Origin: Artemia franciscana
Lineage: Eukaryota; Arthropoda; Branchiopoda; Anostraca; Artemiidae
Assembly: GCF_032884065.1 (NCBI RefSeq)
Contig: NC_088880.1
Coordinates: 34,288,008-34,352,007 of the forward strand
Direction of reading: 5' to 3'
DNA: 64,000 nt
The notes beneath the pieces are model-generated. The model was given only the letters and a program-made list of their open reading frames with translations, ran no database searches and had not been told where the DNA came from. A program made the translations under genes and the position numbers. Shown here in pieces: positions 12,420-23,171 of this stretch (the first letter of the stretch is position 1; the number at the start of each line of letters is the position of its first letter).

Positions 12420-13025
12420 TGAAAGATTTGAAGTATTTCCTATCTGTCGTGAAGTACCAACTTCTTGTGCTACTATGGTGCAGTAAGGTGTAAATCAGTG
12501 AAAATCTGGCACATTAAGGCTTATACTAGGGCGCAATGAGCCTTAATGTCGTAAAGGTGATTTTAATAGAAATAGGGATTGCTTATAAATTGTTGATCTT
12601 TTGATATTGAAACTGGGGTGTAACCTGGGTATTATGCGACCTTTATTTCTGACAGAGTTCCGACAGTTAACGTTTGGTTTTCTTTGCCTGTGACTTTGCA
12701 GTTTTTTTATGGCTACATTTGACGGAGCGTGGACTTGGAAGACGGGGAAGAAAAAATGTTAGATGTCAGTATTGTTGCATTTAACAAAATGTGCATTTTG
12801 GAGATTTTATATTTTAAGTTAATGGGATTCTCAGTGAATTGTTTCGCTTTTTCGTCTGGCGGCTAGTATAAATAATGTTTTTTTTTTTATCGCTAGAATT
12901 GCCATGAATTTTCCCCGAAAAGGCTCACACAAATATGATGCTAAGAAGAAGAAGGGAGGCACACTAGGTGGTTACCTGCTTTGTAAAATTAAGAGCTTTA
13001 AGAAATGCAAAACAAAAGTAACTTA
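12420..13025 (+). repeat. Diverged copy of zinc-finger intron segment 5560-6200
   Basis: Same landmark order as the intron just upstream of the zinc-finger exon, ending in GAAATGCAAAACAAAAGT against GAAATACAAAACGAAAGT. In the first copy the finger exon starts about 250 bp further on. Here no finger sequence follows; instead there is an unrelated repeat piece near 13089-13140. Confidence 0.6.
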
Positions 13026-15544
13026 AAATTTGACTTACCCCACTTTTAAGCAAATTGATGTTTAACCTTGAGCTTAAGATATAAATTTTGATCTGCCAGA
13101 AGACAGATCACGGATGCGTGTTCATTATTTTGTTATTGTTTTAAGTACATAATTTAAAACAGCAAGTTAAAAGCATTATTCTAATTCGTCTACGGAATTT
13201 TTAGTTCCTGTCTTTTTCTATCCAATTGGCTGCAAGTATCATTGATAATAGTGGATAATATACTCATTCATTAGTTTCCAAAAAAAAACGAATCAAGTCA
13301 CAGAAAACTCCATTCCCCTAAAATTTAACAGCTATAGAATATAAATTATGTAAAATACAATGATTATGATAATCACGGTGAGTAAGTATTTTCCTGTCTG
13401 TCTTTCAAATCAGAACGCTGTATAGGGCCAAAAAGGCTTCTAGGTGAAACATCAGAAATACTTAATATTTGAGCAAAAAAAAAAAAAAAAAAAACCGAAT
13501 ACGGTTAACTCGCCGGCAAGAGTAACCAAACTTAAACTATCGGAAATGCGTCAGAAATAAGTGCTGCACAATGCCCAGATTATATTCTAGTTTTGGTTTC
13601 AAAAGAACCCAGAATTTGTTAACTATCCATGTTTTATTTTATTTAAAGTCACCCATGGCAAAGTGAGGTTGATAGCAAATTATATAAATTACTCACTTTT
13701 TCGGCTTTTAGTGTTGCATTGAAATAAATTGAGCCTAAAGTGTCTAAAAAATAATACTATTACAGAGTTTTATATAGGTATATTATTATATAAAAGGTAT
13801 ATAAGACACATAAGTCATAAAAACATGGTAATTTTTAATGCTGACATCGTTTGTTCATATAACTACTTATTAAACAGGAAAAATCAAAGAATTAGAAAAG
13901 ATCGAGAAAACAATGAATTCCAAAAGTTAGAAAAGAAAACCAAATAAAGTTAAGTTTGTTGTTTTCTCTATGGATTTTAGTAAGGTACAAAAGTTACACA
14001 TTTTAACAATTGAAGCCCTCAAAGACTTCTAGCAATTAAATATTATTGTTCAAGTGTAGTCATTTCACTCAGATGCAACAAAAAAGATTGTTTAACGTCC
14101 TTCACAATCTCAAGGAAAGTGTAAGATGCACATTTTCATTTTGATTTGCATATATAAAGAAGAGTCTCGGGATACTGTTTATGAGTTAAATGATATCATC
14201 AAGTAAGACTTGATGAAACTTATATATTTCAAATCAGCATTAAAATGCGGTTCTTTTGATGTAACTATTGGTATCAAAATTCTATTTTTTTAGTTTCGGT
14301 TACTATTGAGCCGGGTCACTACCAGGAACTGTTCGATATTAATGTTTAGCGAAATTAGATGTTAGAGTGTTTGAAGAAAGCCTACTGTCAAAACAAGCAC
14401 AGTTTGGTAAAATGAAAGCGCACCCTTAAAAGAAAACGCACCAAGCTCATTTAAGGTGGCAGGATATTATTTTCAATATCAACACCAATCGTGGCAATTT
14501 TAATAGAAAATCTTATCAATTCCTTGTAATGTGTCACACACAAATAAAGCTATACCTTTTGAAGAAGCTCTTTTGGCCAAACAGCGATTTGAAAATGACT
14601 TGAGTTTTTATTTCTTCAAGATTCTTTACTTCCATATAGTCAAATTTTTTTTTGACTCAAAATTTTATTTTTCAAGCAGCAATCTCAAGATTACGCAACT
14701 TAAAAGAGTAAACAAAAAAAAACAATAACATTACAAAAATAAACTCACATTTTTTGAAAAATTGCTTCTAAATTAACCACCCACTTTCCCCCTCAAGAAG
14801 CAGATGAAATAGAAATTCTTCCCATTAAACTAGATTTTTCCACTCTAGCAAAAAATTTTCCAGCGAAAAATCTCTTTTTAAATACTGCACGTCTAAAGGA
14901 CGTCGTTTTTATCCAAAATGTTCTTCCATAAAAATTCAAGGAATTTCTTATAGACTATTTGTCTTTTTAGCGATTTAGATTCAAGCAGAAAAATCACTTA
15001 TGATGTTGATGAATTTGCTATAAATCGTTTTCATTGAGAATAAATCGCCTCTGACGTTTATAAAAAAATATATATATTAAATAACATTTTGAATAAAAGA
15101 AACACTTTCTCCTTCAACAAATCTATGGACGATAGCTTTCAGTTTCACTCTTGATCTCGAGAAGACAACACCTCCAAGTTCCCTCATGAAGAAAAACCTG
15201 AAGCGTCGCTTATAGCACCGTGGCACACAAGGAATTTGAATATATTCACCGCAAACTTGGTAGTCTAGGAGAATTATCAGCATCCAGTATTCTTGCGAAG
15301 AAGGAGAGTGTTTCATTAAAAAAAAAGCAAAGTGATTTTTGAAACAAGAACAAAATAACACATTGCATAGGAATCGCAGAAACCGTCTTAAATATTTATA
15401 GAAGACTATTTCATAAACTCCTTGGGAAATAGCTCAAGCAGATATTCTAGTTCTAGAAGAAGACTTCGTCTTCTTATCACAGAGTTTAATAACCCTTAAA
15501 AATAAATACTAATAATGGTATGTATATATATATATATATCTATA
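13026..15544. other. No gene recognised; contains fragment of family D
   Basis: AT-rich sequence with a poly(A) run at about 13475. A piece at 13089-13140 (AAGACAGATCACGGATGCGTG) matches family D. Another D fragment is at about 14190-14340 (TGATGAAACTTATATATTTC, then ATTGAGCCGGGTCACTACC). The 94-codon minus-strand frame at 15077-15361 has no similarity I recognise and no splice context I trust. Confidence 0.5.
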
Positions 15545-15872
15545 CGATTTATCTTGGGGTACTTTGTCTTTTTACATAAAATCTAATATTTCTGGAGTGT
15601 TATGCAGACCAACATCGATTGGGGTGATTTTTACCAAGACATCGATGAGGAGAATTATTAAAGTTTGAACTAACATATCAAGCTTAGGTATGAACAAAAA
15701 GGTACTAAATTGAGTGTAATACTTATTTATTGTTGTCTTAAAGTACGAATAACCCTTTCAGCAATACCACATTTTATATGTGAAAAAGTATAGTAATGAA
15801 TATTATTATATTTCTCCAACACTTTCATTACTGCATGCCCTAAAAACTCTTTGCCACGATCAGATCTATACA
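15545..15872 (-). pseudogene. DDE-type integrase C-terminal half (Polinton/Maverick-like), frameshifted
   Basis: Translated on the minus strand, the start reads YRSDRGKEFLGHAVMKVLEK, then NNIHYYTFSHIKCGIAERVI. This matches the retroviral-integrase fold of large DNA transposons: the second catalytic Asp in SDRGKEF and the catalytic Glu in IAER, with 33 residues between them. After RTLRQQ a frameshift leads into KYYTQFSTFLFIPKLDMLVQ and later ITPIDVGLHNTPEI, which fits the rest of the domain. The first catalytic Asp and the N-terminal zinc-binding part are missing because the sequence joins a Helitron scrap at its 5' side. Integrase would insert element DNA; this copy is dead. Confidence 0.75.
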
Positions 15873-15966
15873 TCATTATTCTAATGATTGCCCTTGAGCT
15901 TTGTTGATGGTAATTACTAATCGAACATTCCCCGTGTCCCCGTCGTCATTTATATATCCCCCTGTG
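15860..15966 (-). pseudogene. Helitron helicase scrap fused to the integrase
   Basis: On the minus strand the piece carries the minisatellite (ATAAATGACGACGGGGACAC), then the helicase remnant with CATCAACAAAGCTCAAGGGC, then GTATAGATCTGA. At that point Helitron copies elsewhere continue AATACAGATTG, but this one continues TCGTGGCAAAGAG, which is integrase. The join therefore falls in or next to GTATAGATCTGA. Confidence 0.8.
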
Positions 15967-16029
15967 CTATAATTTTAAGAGTAAATTATATTTAAAATAT
16001 AATTTTAAATAACTGCATAATTTTAAGAG

Positions 16030-16187
16030 TGCTCCCATATCAATTAATTGAAACGCAAGTGGTGCACTGCCCTTTTCAAAATCTAGTATTTTATGACTTG
16101 GCTAGAGAAGATATTGAATCTGCAGAATTTAGCTTGACAAATGAAAAGGGGCCGTTTATTGATACTAATGAGGAAGTATTTCGATAA
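16030..16187 (+). pseudogene. C-terminal fragment of Polinton-like minor capsid (penton-like) protein
   Basis: The frame reads NLVFYDLAREDIESAEFSLT followed by NEKGPFIDTNEEVFR and a stop at 16185-16187. The order (vertex-like N-L-x-Y, a DI..IE strand, then D-x-x-G-x-x-I and a terminal FR) resembles the conserved C-terminal tail of the smaller jelly-roll capsid protein of Polintons and related virus-like elements. Only this tail is present. The call rests on family memory and the adjoining pX-like and integrase remnants, which are the expected companions. It is described only as a relic. Confidence 0.5.
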
Positions 16188-16520
16188 CTCTTCAGTTCAC
16201 AAAGCGAATGACGCGAGGAAAAATGATCAGTGTCTTAGTGTAGTGTATTTTAAGGGAACACTACCACAACATGGGGTATCACACAATGAAGGAATAATTG
16301 ATAGTATGTGGAGATATTTTCTTGCAGCTTTTCGGGGAAGCATTATGTCTTCCTTATCCATCATTAAGAAATACTTCGCACCAATAGCCACTGTTTTTGC
16401 TTCAAATGTTCTTATTGACTTTCAAGAGGGAAATTTATAGGGAAGTCTCTTAAAGAAAATAGAGAAGAAAAACATGCGATATCTCACAGAAAACTCAGAG
16501 AGGCAAAGGATGTAAAGGTG
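16188..16520 (+). pseudogene. Adenovirus pX-like small basic capsid protein relic (Polinton-like)
   Basis: The frame around 16230-16440 begins LSVVYFKGTLPQHGVSHN, continues with WRYFLAAFRGSIMSSLSII, then a hydrophobic APIATVFASNVLIDFQEGN, and is cut by a TAG at 16438-16440. A +1 frame carries on with a charged KENREEK-type tail. A short start motif, glycine-rich stretch, hydrophobic alanine-rich middle and basic tail, directly behind a penton-like end, are the features of the small minor capsid gene of Polintons. The intervening sequence is mutated and the tail is out of frame, so it is non-functional. Confidence 0.45.
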
Positions 16521-16702
16521 CGCGAATGCGTTCTCTCCTCAGTATCAAACCCTCTACTGTAGAAAAAATATTTATAAGAAAAAGAAATGAGATTTTGAGT
16601 TTTAACATATCCTTTCTTCCTCCCAAAGCTTTTGTCTCTAGCATATCCAGTGCATTGTCACTCTTTCAACCCTCTCCTGTGGGTATTTCAGTGCGCAACA
16701 TT

Positions 16703-16762
16703 ACACATATACAGTGTTCATCATCAGAGTTTTACTGCTGATGATGAACACTGTATATGTGT
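16703..16762. repeat. Perfect 25-bp inverted repeat with 10-nt spacer
   Basis: Bases 16703-16727 are the exact reverse complement of 16738-16762. The right arm contains CTGATGATGAACACTGTATA. The arms hold the core of the hammerhead-like motif described next, so the structure is a fold-back duplication of part of that motif. Confidence 0.95.
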
Positions 16763-16780
16763 TCGAAATATCCAGTTAAA
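16728..16780 (+). ncRNA. Candidate hammerhead-ribozyme motif (retroelement type)
   Basis: CTGATGA (16738-16744) is followed by a stem, GAACAC at 16746-16751 paired with GTGTTC at 16759-16764, then GAAA (16765-16768). This is the hammerhead core order CUGANGA - stem II - GAAA. Stem I can form from ACTG (16734-16737) and CAGT (16773-16776), and after one mismatch three more T-A pairs follow. The predicted cleavage site would be after C16772 (UAUC). Stem III is nearly absent, but AUAU at the junction is self-complementary, as in hammerheads that work as dimers. One extra base (T16745) separates CTGATGA from stem II, which departs from the consensus. Minimal hammerheads like this are known from Penelope-like retroelements. 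Confidence 0.45.
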
Positions 16781-17768
<988 letters not shown>

Positions 17769-17805
17769 AAAGCTATTGTATGGCTATTGTTGTAATACTA
17801 CTGAT

Positions 17806-20216
17806 TTTTATGGCACTTGGTATTAACCAAGTAACATATAGCGATCGCGAATTCTGTCGGTCTGTCTGTCCCGGTTTTGCTACTTTAGGCACTTCCAGGT
17901 AAGCTAGGACGATGAAATTTGGCAAGCGTATCAGGGACCGGACCAGATTAAATTAGAAATAGTCTTTTTCATGATTTTACCATCTGGGGGGCAATGGGGG
18001 AAAAATAGAAAAAATGAAGTATTTTTAACTTAGGAAAGGGTGATGGGATCTTTATGAAGTTTGATTGTTGTAATGTTATCGTGTCTTAGAGCTCTTATTT
18101 TCAATCCAGACCAGATCTGATGACATTGGGGGTGGGGAGGTTGGAGGGGTGAACCTAAAATCTTGGAAAACGCTCAGAGTGGAGGGATCGGGATGAAACT
18201 TGATGGTAAAAATAAGCATAAGTCCTAGATACCTGATTGACATAACCGGAACCATTCTGCTCTGTTTGGGGGGTTGGAGGGGGGGAGGGTTAATTCTTAA
18301 AAATTAGAAAAAATGAGATATTTTTAATTTACGAAGGAGTGGTCGGATCTTAATGAAATTTGAAATTTGGAGGGATATCGCGTCTCGGAGCTCTTATTTT
18401 AAATCCCGACTGGATCCGGTGACGTTGAGGGGAATTGAGGAGGGGGAGCCTAAAACTTTGGGAAACGCTTAGAGTGGAGGGATCGGGATGATACTTGGTG
18501 GGAAAAATAAGCACAAGTCCTAGATGCGTGATTGACATAACCGGGACGGATCTGCTCTCTCTTTTGGGAGTGGGGGGAGGGTTGATTCTGAAAAATTAGA
18601 AAAATGAGGTATTTTTAACTTACGAAGGAGTGATCGGATCTTTATGAAGTTTGATGTTTGGAAGGATATCATGTCTTAGAGCTCTTATATTAAATCTAGA
18701 CCTTATTCGGTGAAAGGGAAGTTGGGGAGGGGGGAACCTAAAATCTTGGACAATGCTTAGAGTGGAGGGATCGGGATGAAACTTGGTGGGAAAAATAAGC
18801 ACAATTCCTAGATACGGGATTGACATAACCGGGACGGATTTGTTCTCTTTGGGAGAGTTGGGGGAGGAGGTTAATTCTAAAAAATTAGAAAAAATGAGGT
18901 ATTTTTAACTTGCGAAAGAGTGATCGTATCTTAATGAAATTTCATATTTAGAAGGACCTCGAAATTCAGATCTCTTATATTTTATCCCGACCGGGTCCAG
19001 TGTCATTAGGGGGGGGGCTGAAAATCTTGGAAAACGCTTAAGGCAGAGAGATCAGGATGAAACTTGGTGGAAAGAATAAGCACAAGTCCACGATAGGTGA
19101 CTGACATAACCGGATCGGATCCGCTCTCTTTGGTGGAGTTGGGGGGGGGGAGTAATTTGGAAAAATTAGAAAAAATGATGTATTTGTAACTTACGAACGG
19201 TTGTCAAATCTTAATGAAATTGCATATTTAGAAGGATCTTATGCTTTAAAACTCTAATTTTAAGTCCGGACCAGATACGGTTTCATTGAAGGGAGTCGGA
19301 GGGGGAAGCCGGAATTCTTGAAAAACGTGAAATCGAGGTATCTTACGAATGGGTGATCGGATCTCAGTGAAACTTGATATATAGAAGAATCTTATGTATC
19401 AGATGCTCCACTTTTAATTTGAATTGGATCCAAGGACACGGAGTGTTGGAGGGAGGAAAGAGAAATCTTGGAAACCGGAAATCTTGGAAAACGCTTAGAG
19501 TGGAGATATCGGGATTAAACTTGATGGGAAGAATAAGCACAAGTTATAGATACGAGATTGACATAATTGGTACGGATTCGTTCTCTTTGAGGGAGCTGGG
19601 GGTTGTTAATTTGGAAAATTAGAAAACATAAGGTATTTTTAATTTAAGAACGGGTGACCGTATCTTTATGAAATTTGATATTTAGAAGGGACTCAGAGCT
19701 CTTATTTCAAATCCCGACCAGATCTGTTGACATTGGGGGGAGCTGGAGGGGGAAATCTTCGAAAATGCTTATAAATATCGTAGATACGTGACTGACGTAA
19801 CCAGACTGGATCCGCTCTCTTTGGGGGAGTTAGGTGGTGGGGTTCAGTGCTTTGGCGAGTTTGGTGCTTCTGGACGTGAAAATAGACGATGAAAATTGGT
19901 AGACTTGTCAGGGAGCTGCACAAATTGACTTGATAAAGTCTTTTCCCCCGATTCGAACATCTGGGGGCTGAAGGGAGAAGAAAAATTAGAAAAATTGAGG
20001 TATTTTTAACTTGCGAGAGAGTGATCGGATCTTAATGAATTTTGATATTTAGAAGGACCTCGTGACTCAGAGCTCTTATTTTAAATCCCGACCGGCATTA
20101 AGCCTCTCATTTTCCTTTTAAAGCAATCTATTGATTCTTAGAATTTTGCTAGAGCTCATACCATATGAGCTCTTGGCTCTTCTGACCTTTTCACAAGTTC
20201 CATATGAGCTCTTGTT
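17806..20216 (-). mobile_element. Composite element S, copy 1 (reverse orientation)
   Basis: In reverse orientation this has the same layout as the copies at 40199 and 49350. One end is TTTTATGGCACTTGGTATTA with the near-palindrome CACTTGGT-ATTA-ACCAAGT, followed by a GTCGGTCTGTC run and CCCGGTTTTGCTACTTTAGG. The other end is CATATGAGCTCTTGTT at 20201-20216. Between them are about seven diverged modules of roughly 300 bp with landmarks GATCGGGATGAAACTTGGTG, TAGATACGTGATTGACATAA and GGATCCGCTCTCTTTGG. No transposase is visible. Short open frames across it (for example 18350-18538 and 18620-18826 on the minus strand) are by-products of the repeat. Confidence 0.9.
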
Positions 20217-21689
20217 CTCTTAAGGAAAGACATTGAATTGGAATATATAAATTTTCAAAAGAATCTGTTGAAATATTTGACACTTTTGGGAGGATTACAA
20301 GTCATGGCCATTTTTGGCGAGCTTCTTTGAAAATTTTCTGTGTGGGAGTATTTTGAATTTTTCTTAGAAAAATACTTTCAGTAGATTTTGTGAGCAGGAG
20401 ATCTGAGTTCAGAAAACAAAGCAATGTATAGAAAAATTAAAGGTTCTCAGATTAAAGCTCGGAATACATAACATTACGTGTACATACAAGAAAAACGGCT
20501 AGTGAACCATAGAAACAAGAAAATATTTGATATCGCCTCTTAGAAACAAGGTCCAGATACAACATCCAGGAAGTAACCCCTTGAAGTCCCGTCGGAAAAA
20601 TACACTCTTCAGGAAGAGCGAAAGATCCCCTGTAATCCCGTTGGAAAGGTACAGCGCCCTCAGTTAGATAGAGCTCCCTGAAACACGAGCAGGAAAAAAA
20701 GAGAAGGAATCTGAAGAAACTAAAAAAAGATTTTTGTTTTGTTTGCATTTTTATTAATAAATCAAATTTTATCATAACGTTTCATCTTTTCAACCAGTAG
20801 TATGCACGCTTAAAATTGGGCTGTCTAGGGGTATTAGTTCTCAGATTAATGACTTAAAAACCGTCTTTTGCTCCAAACCCTCCTATTGCTCTACTGCAAT
20901 GCTACCGTATTTCCCATTGTTCTAATGTTACCGTATTTCTTATTGTTCTAATGCAATGTGTCATAAGCCCTTTTATGCTCTAATGCAATTTCGCAGTATT
21001 TCCCGCATCTCTCAATGCAATTCCGTAGTATGCCACAGGTATTTGCCGGGGTTATTATCAAAAATCTTTATTCTTATGCCAGAATTATACACGCTTAGAA
21101 ATAGTCTGTCTAGGGGGTATTCCACAAACTTTTAAATATAGGGCTTTCCAGGAGATTTTGTAAACTTATGATTACATTATATTTTGACTCTCAGACTAAA
21201 GTTCAGAAAACATAAGATTATGTTTACTTACAAGTCATAAAAGAGATGAGCATCATGAATGCTCCTAGTGACATGGTTGGGAATTAAAGTCTCTTTCAGT
21301 ATAGCTGCACTAGTTCTATCTATGTCCCTAACAAAATCTATATAGGTCCACCAAAAAGAGTCTGCAATTGCTGGATGGATAGAAATCGCATAAATAAACC
21401 TCAGCCTTTCAACTAGTAACGCACTCCCAACTGCCTTTCGAAAGTTCTCAGCAAACCGACTTATTTTTATTTATTTATTTTATTCAACAGAGGAGAAAGC
21501 CACAAGCTTGTCGCGTCAGATTTAGCTTACCAGAGAGCCATACTGTAGAACTTTCCTGCTCCTATATAACAAAGGCAGAAGTTTGTACTCTTTTCTCGCC
21601 AGAAGAAAGATAAGGGATGCGTTTTTTTTTTCCTGCGTTGATCGTATCGAAATAATATTCATAGAAGGTCAGTAAAGAGTGTATTTGAA
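20217..21689. other. Unassigned; diverged local duplication
   Basis: The stretch at 20440-20500 resembles 21185-21240 (CTCAGATTAAAGCTCGGAATACATAA against CTCAGACTAAAGTTCAGAAAACATAA over about 20 bases each), and TATGCACGCTTAAAATTGGG near 20803 resembles TATACACGCTTAGAAATAGT near 21083. Between them, 20870-21050 is a degenerate repeat around CCGTATTTCCCATTGTTCTA. No gene is supported; the frames at 20452-20775 and 21562-21831 look accidental. Confidence 0.5.
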
Positions 21690-22510
21690 CAGAAATTAAA
21701 ACTTCTAGTGACCTTTTAAGTGACCTGAAAGATGGGAGGGCGATTTGCCCCCCTTGCGAGGCTATTTCATAGAAAAAACAGTCCTGGAAGGGGGCTTCTT
21801 CCACGCCCATTTTTTCGCCAAGGTCGTCCAATCAAAATTTTTAGAAAGTCATTTTGTTCAGCACAGTCGAACTATGTCTTTAGAGGGAAAATGACCCTCC
21901 TCCCGCACAGCCCGTTGGGATAGACCTATAAGTTATGAAATTTGCCCAATGGTTACGAATAGTATTTGTTATTGGGAAGTATACATACTTTTAGTATACT
22001 TTAACGTTACGAAAAGTATACTTTTTTGGGAGGGAGAATTTTGTGCTTGGGATGGGTTTCCATGGAAAGAGTTTTCATGGGAAGTTAAATAACTGGGGGC
22101 AAGCATTCAAGGGTAAATTTTTACAGTGGATAGATTTGAAATAATTTCTATATGGAATTATTTTTAATTATCTTACTTTCTCTTTGCCAACTCAATTTTG
22201 CATATAGATACTATTTCAGGGGAATTGCCCGGGGACTATTTTCAGCATGTTTTGGTTTCCAAGAAAAAATTTCCATGGAAGGGCGGATTTCTGGAGCGAT
22301 CGGCAAAACGATTAGAAATTAAAGTCTTTTTTACATGGATTTTTCACGCTGAATTGTCCGCAATTAATTTTGAAACGGGGGAGGGGGTTTATTTTACGTC
22401 ATATTAAATTTCCATGGAGTTTCTGGTGAAGCATGGAGTTTCATGAGTTTTTCATGGAGGGTGAGTCACATTTACTGGCATTTTCAGAAAAACGATCAGA
22501 AATTAGATTT
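21690..22510 (-). repeat. Family D, internal portion
   Basis: In the same orientation as 43318-44840 this shares the run of landmarks TTTTAAGTGACC, GGAGGGCG, CATTTTGTTCAGCACAGTCG, CTATGTCTTT, TATTGGGAAGTATACA and repeated TTTCCATGGA/TTTTCATGG. It is strongly diverged. Confidence 0.55.
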
Positions 22511-22518
22511 TAAAAAAT

Positions 22519-22840
22519 TGTGTTTTTCTAAACTGAAAGTAAGGAGCAACACTAAACTCGAAACAAACAGATATTATCCCTTATACAAAGGGGTTGCTTG
22601 CTCCTCTCCACACTACCTTGCTCTTTAACCTAAAGTTTAACTTTTTGCTCCATTTTTTCAAGAACAGCTTCTGAAAACCAAGGACTTTTTTATTTGAATA
22701 GAAAGCCCTTTTAAAAATGCTAAGAACTTTAGCGCAAAGAGCAAGTTATTAAGCAAACCCTTCATAAAGGGAACGATTTCTGTTCATTTTAAGTTTTAAT
22801 GTTGCTCCTTACTTTTAGTTGAAACAATTTATTTTTAAAA
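22519..22840. repeat. Family D foldback end (inverted pair)
   Basis: AACTGAAAGTAAGGAGCAAC (22530 area) and its diverged reverse complement GTTGCTCCTTACTTTTAGTT (22800 area) bracket a spacer, with CTTGCTCTTTAACCTAAAGTT facing AACTTTAGCGCAAAGAGCAAG. The same head-to-head arrangement occurs at 44700-44990. Confidence 0.7.
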
Positions 22841-23171
22841 TTTAATTTACTTCAAGGCTCAATGAGAGCTGGGATATTTTGGCATTAAAATGCATACTTT
22901 GAGACATCTCCCTCCCTCGTCAACTATAAAATAATCCGAGAAATTCATTGCAAAGTTTTAATTGCCTTCATAAAGGGAATGATTTCTGTTCATTTTAAGT
23001 TTTTATGTTGCTCCTTACTTTTAGTTGATACAACTTATTTTTAAAATTTAATTTACCTCAAGGCTCAATGAGAGCTGGGATATTTTGGCATTAAAATGCA
23101 TACTTTGAGACATCTCCCTCCCTCGTCAACTATAAATAATCCGAGAAATTAATTGCAAAATTTTAATTGTC
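22759..23171. repeat. 206-bp tandem duplication
   Basis: CCTTCATAAAGGGAACGATT through TGCAAAGTTTTAATTG is present twice (22759-22964 and 22965-23171) with only a few substitutions and one small indel. It duplicates part of the family D end plus flanking DNA. Confidence 0.93.
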
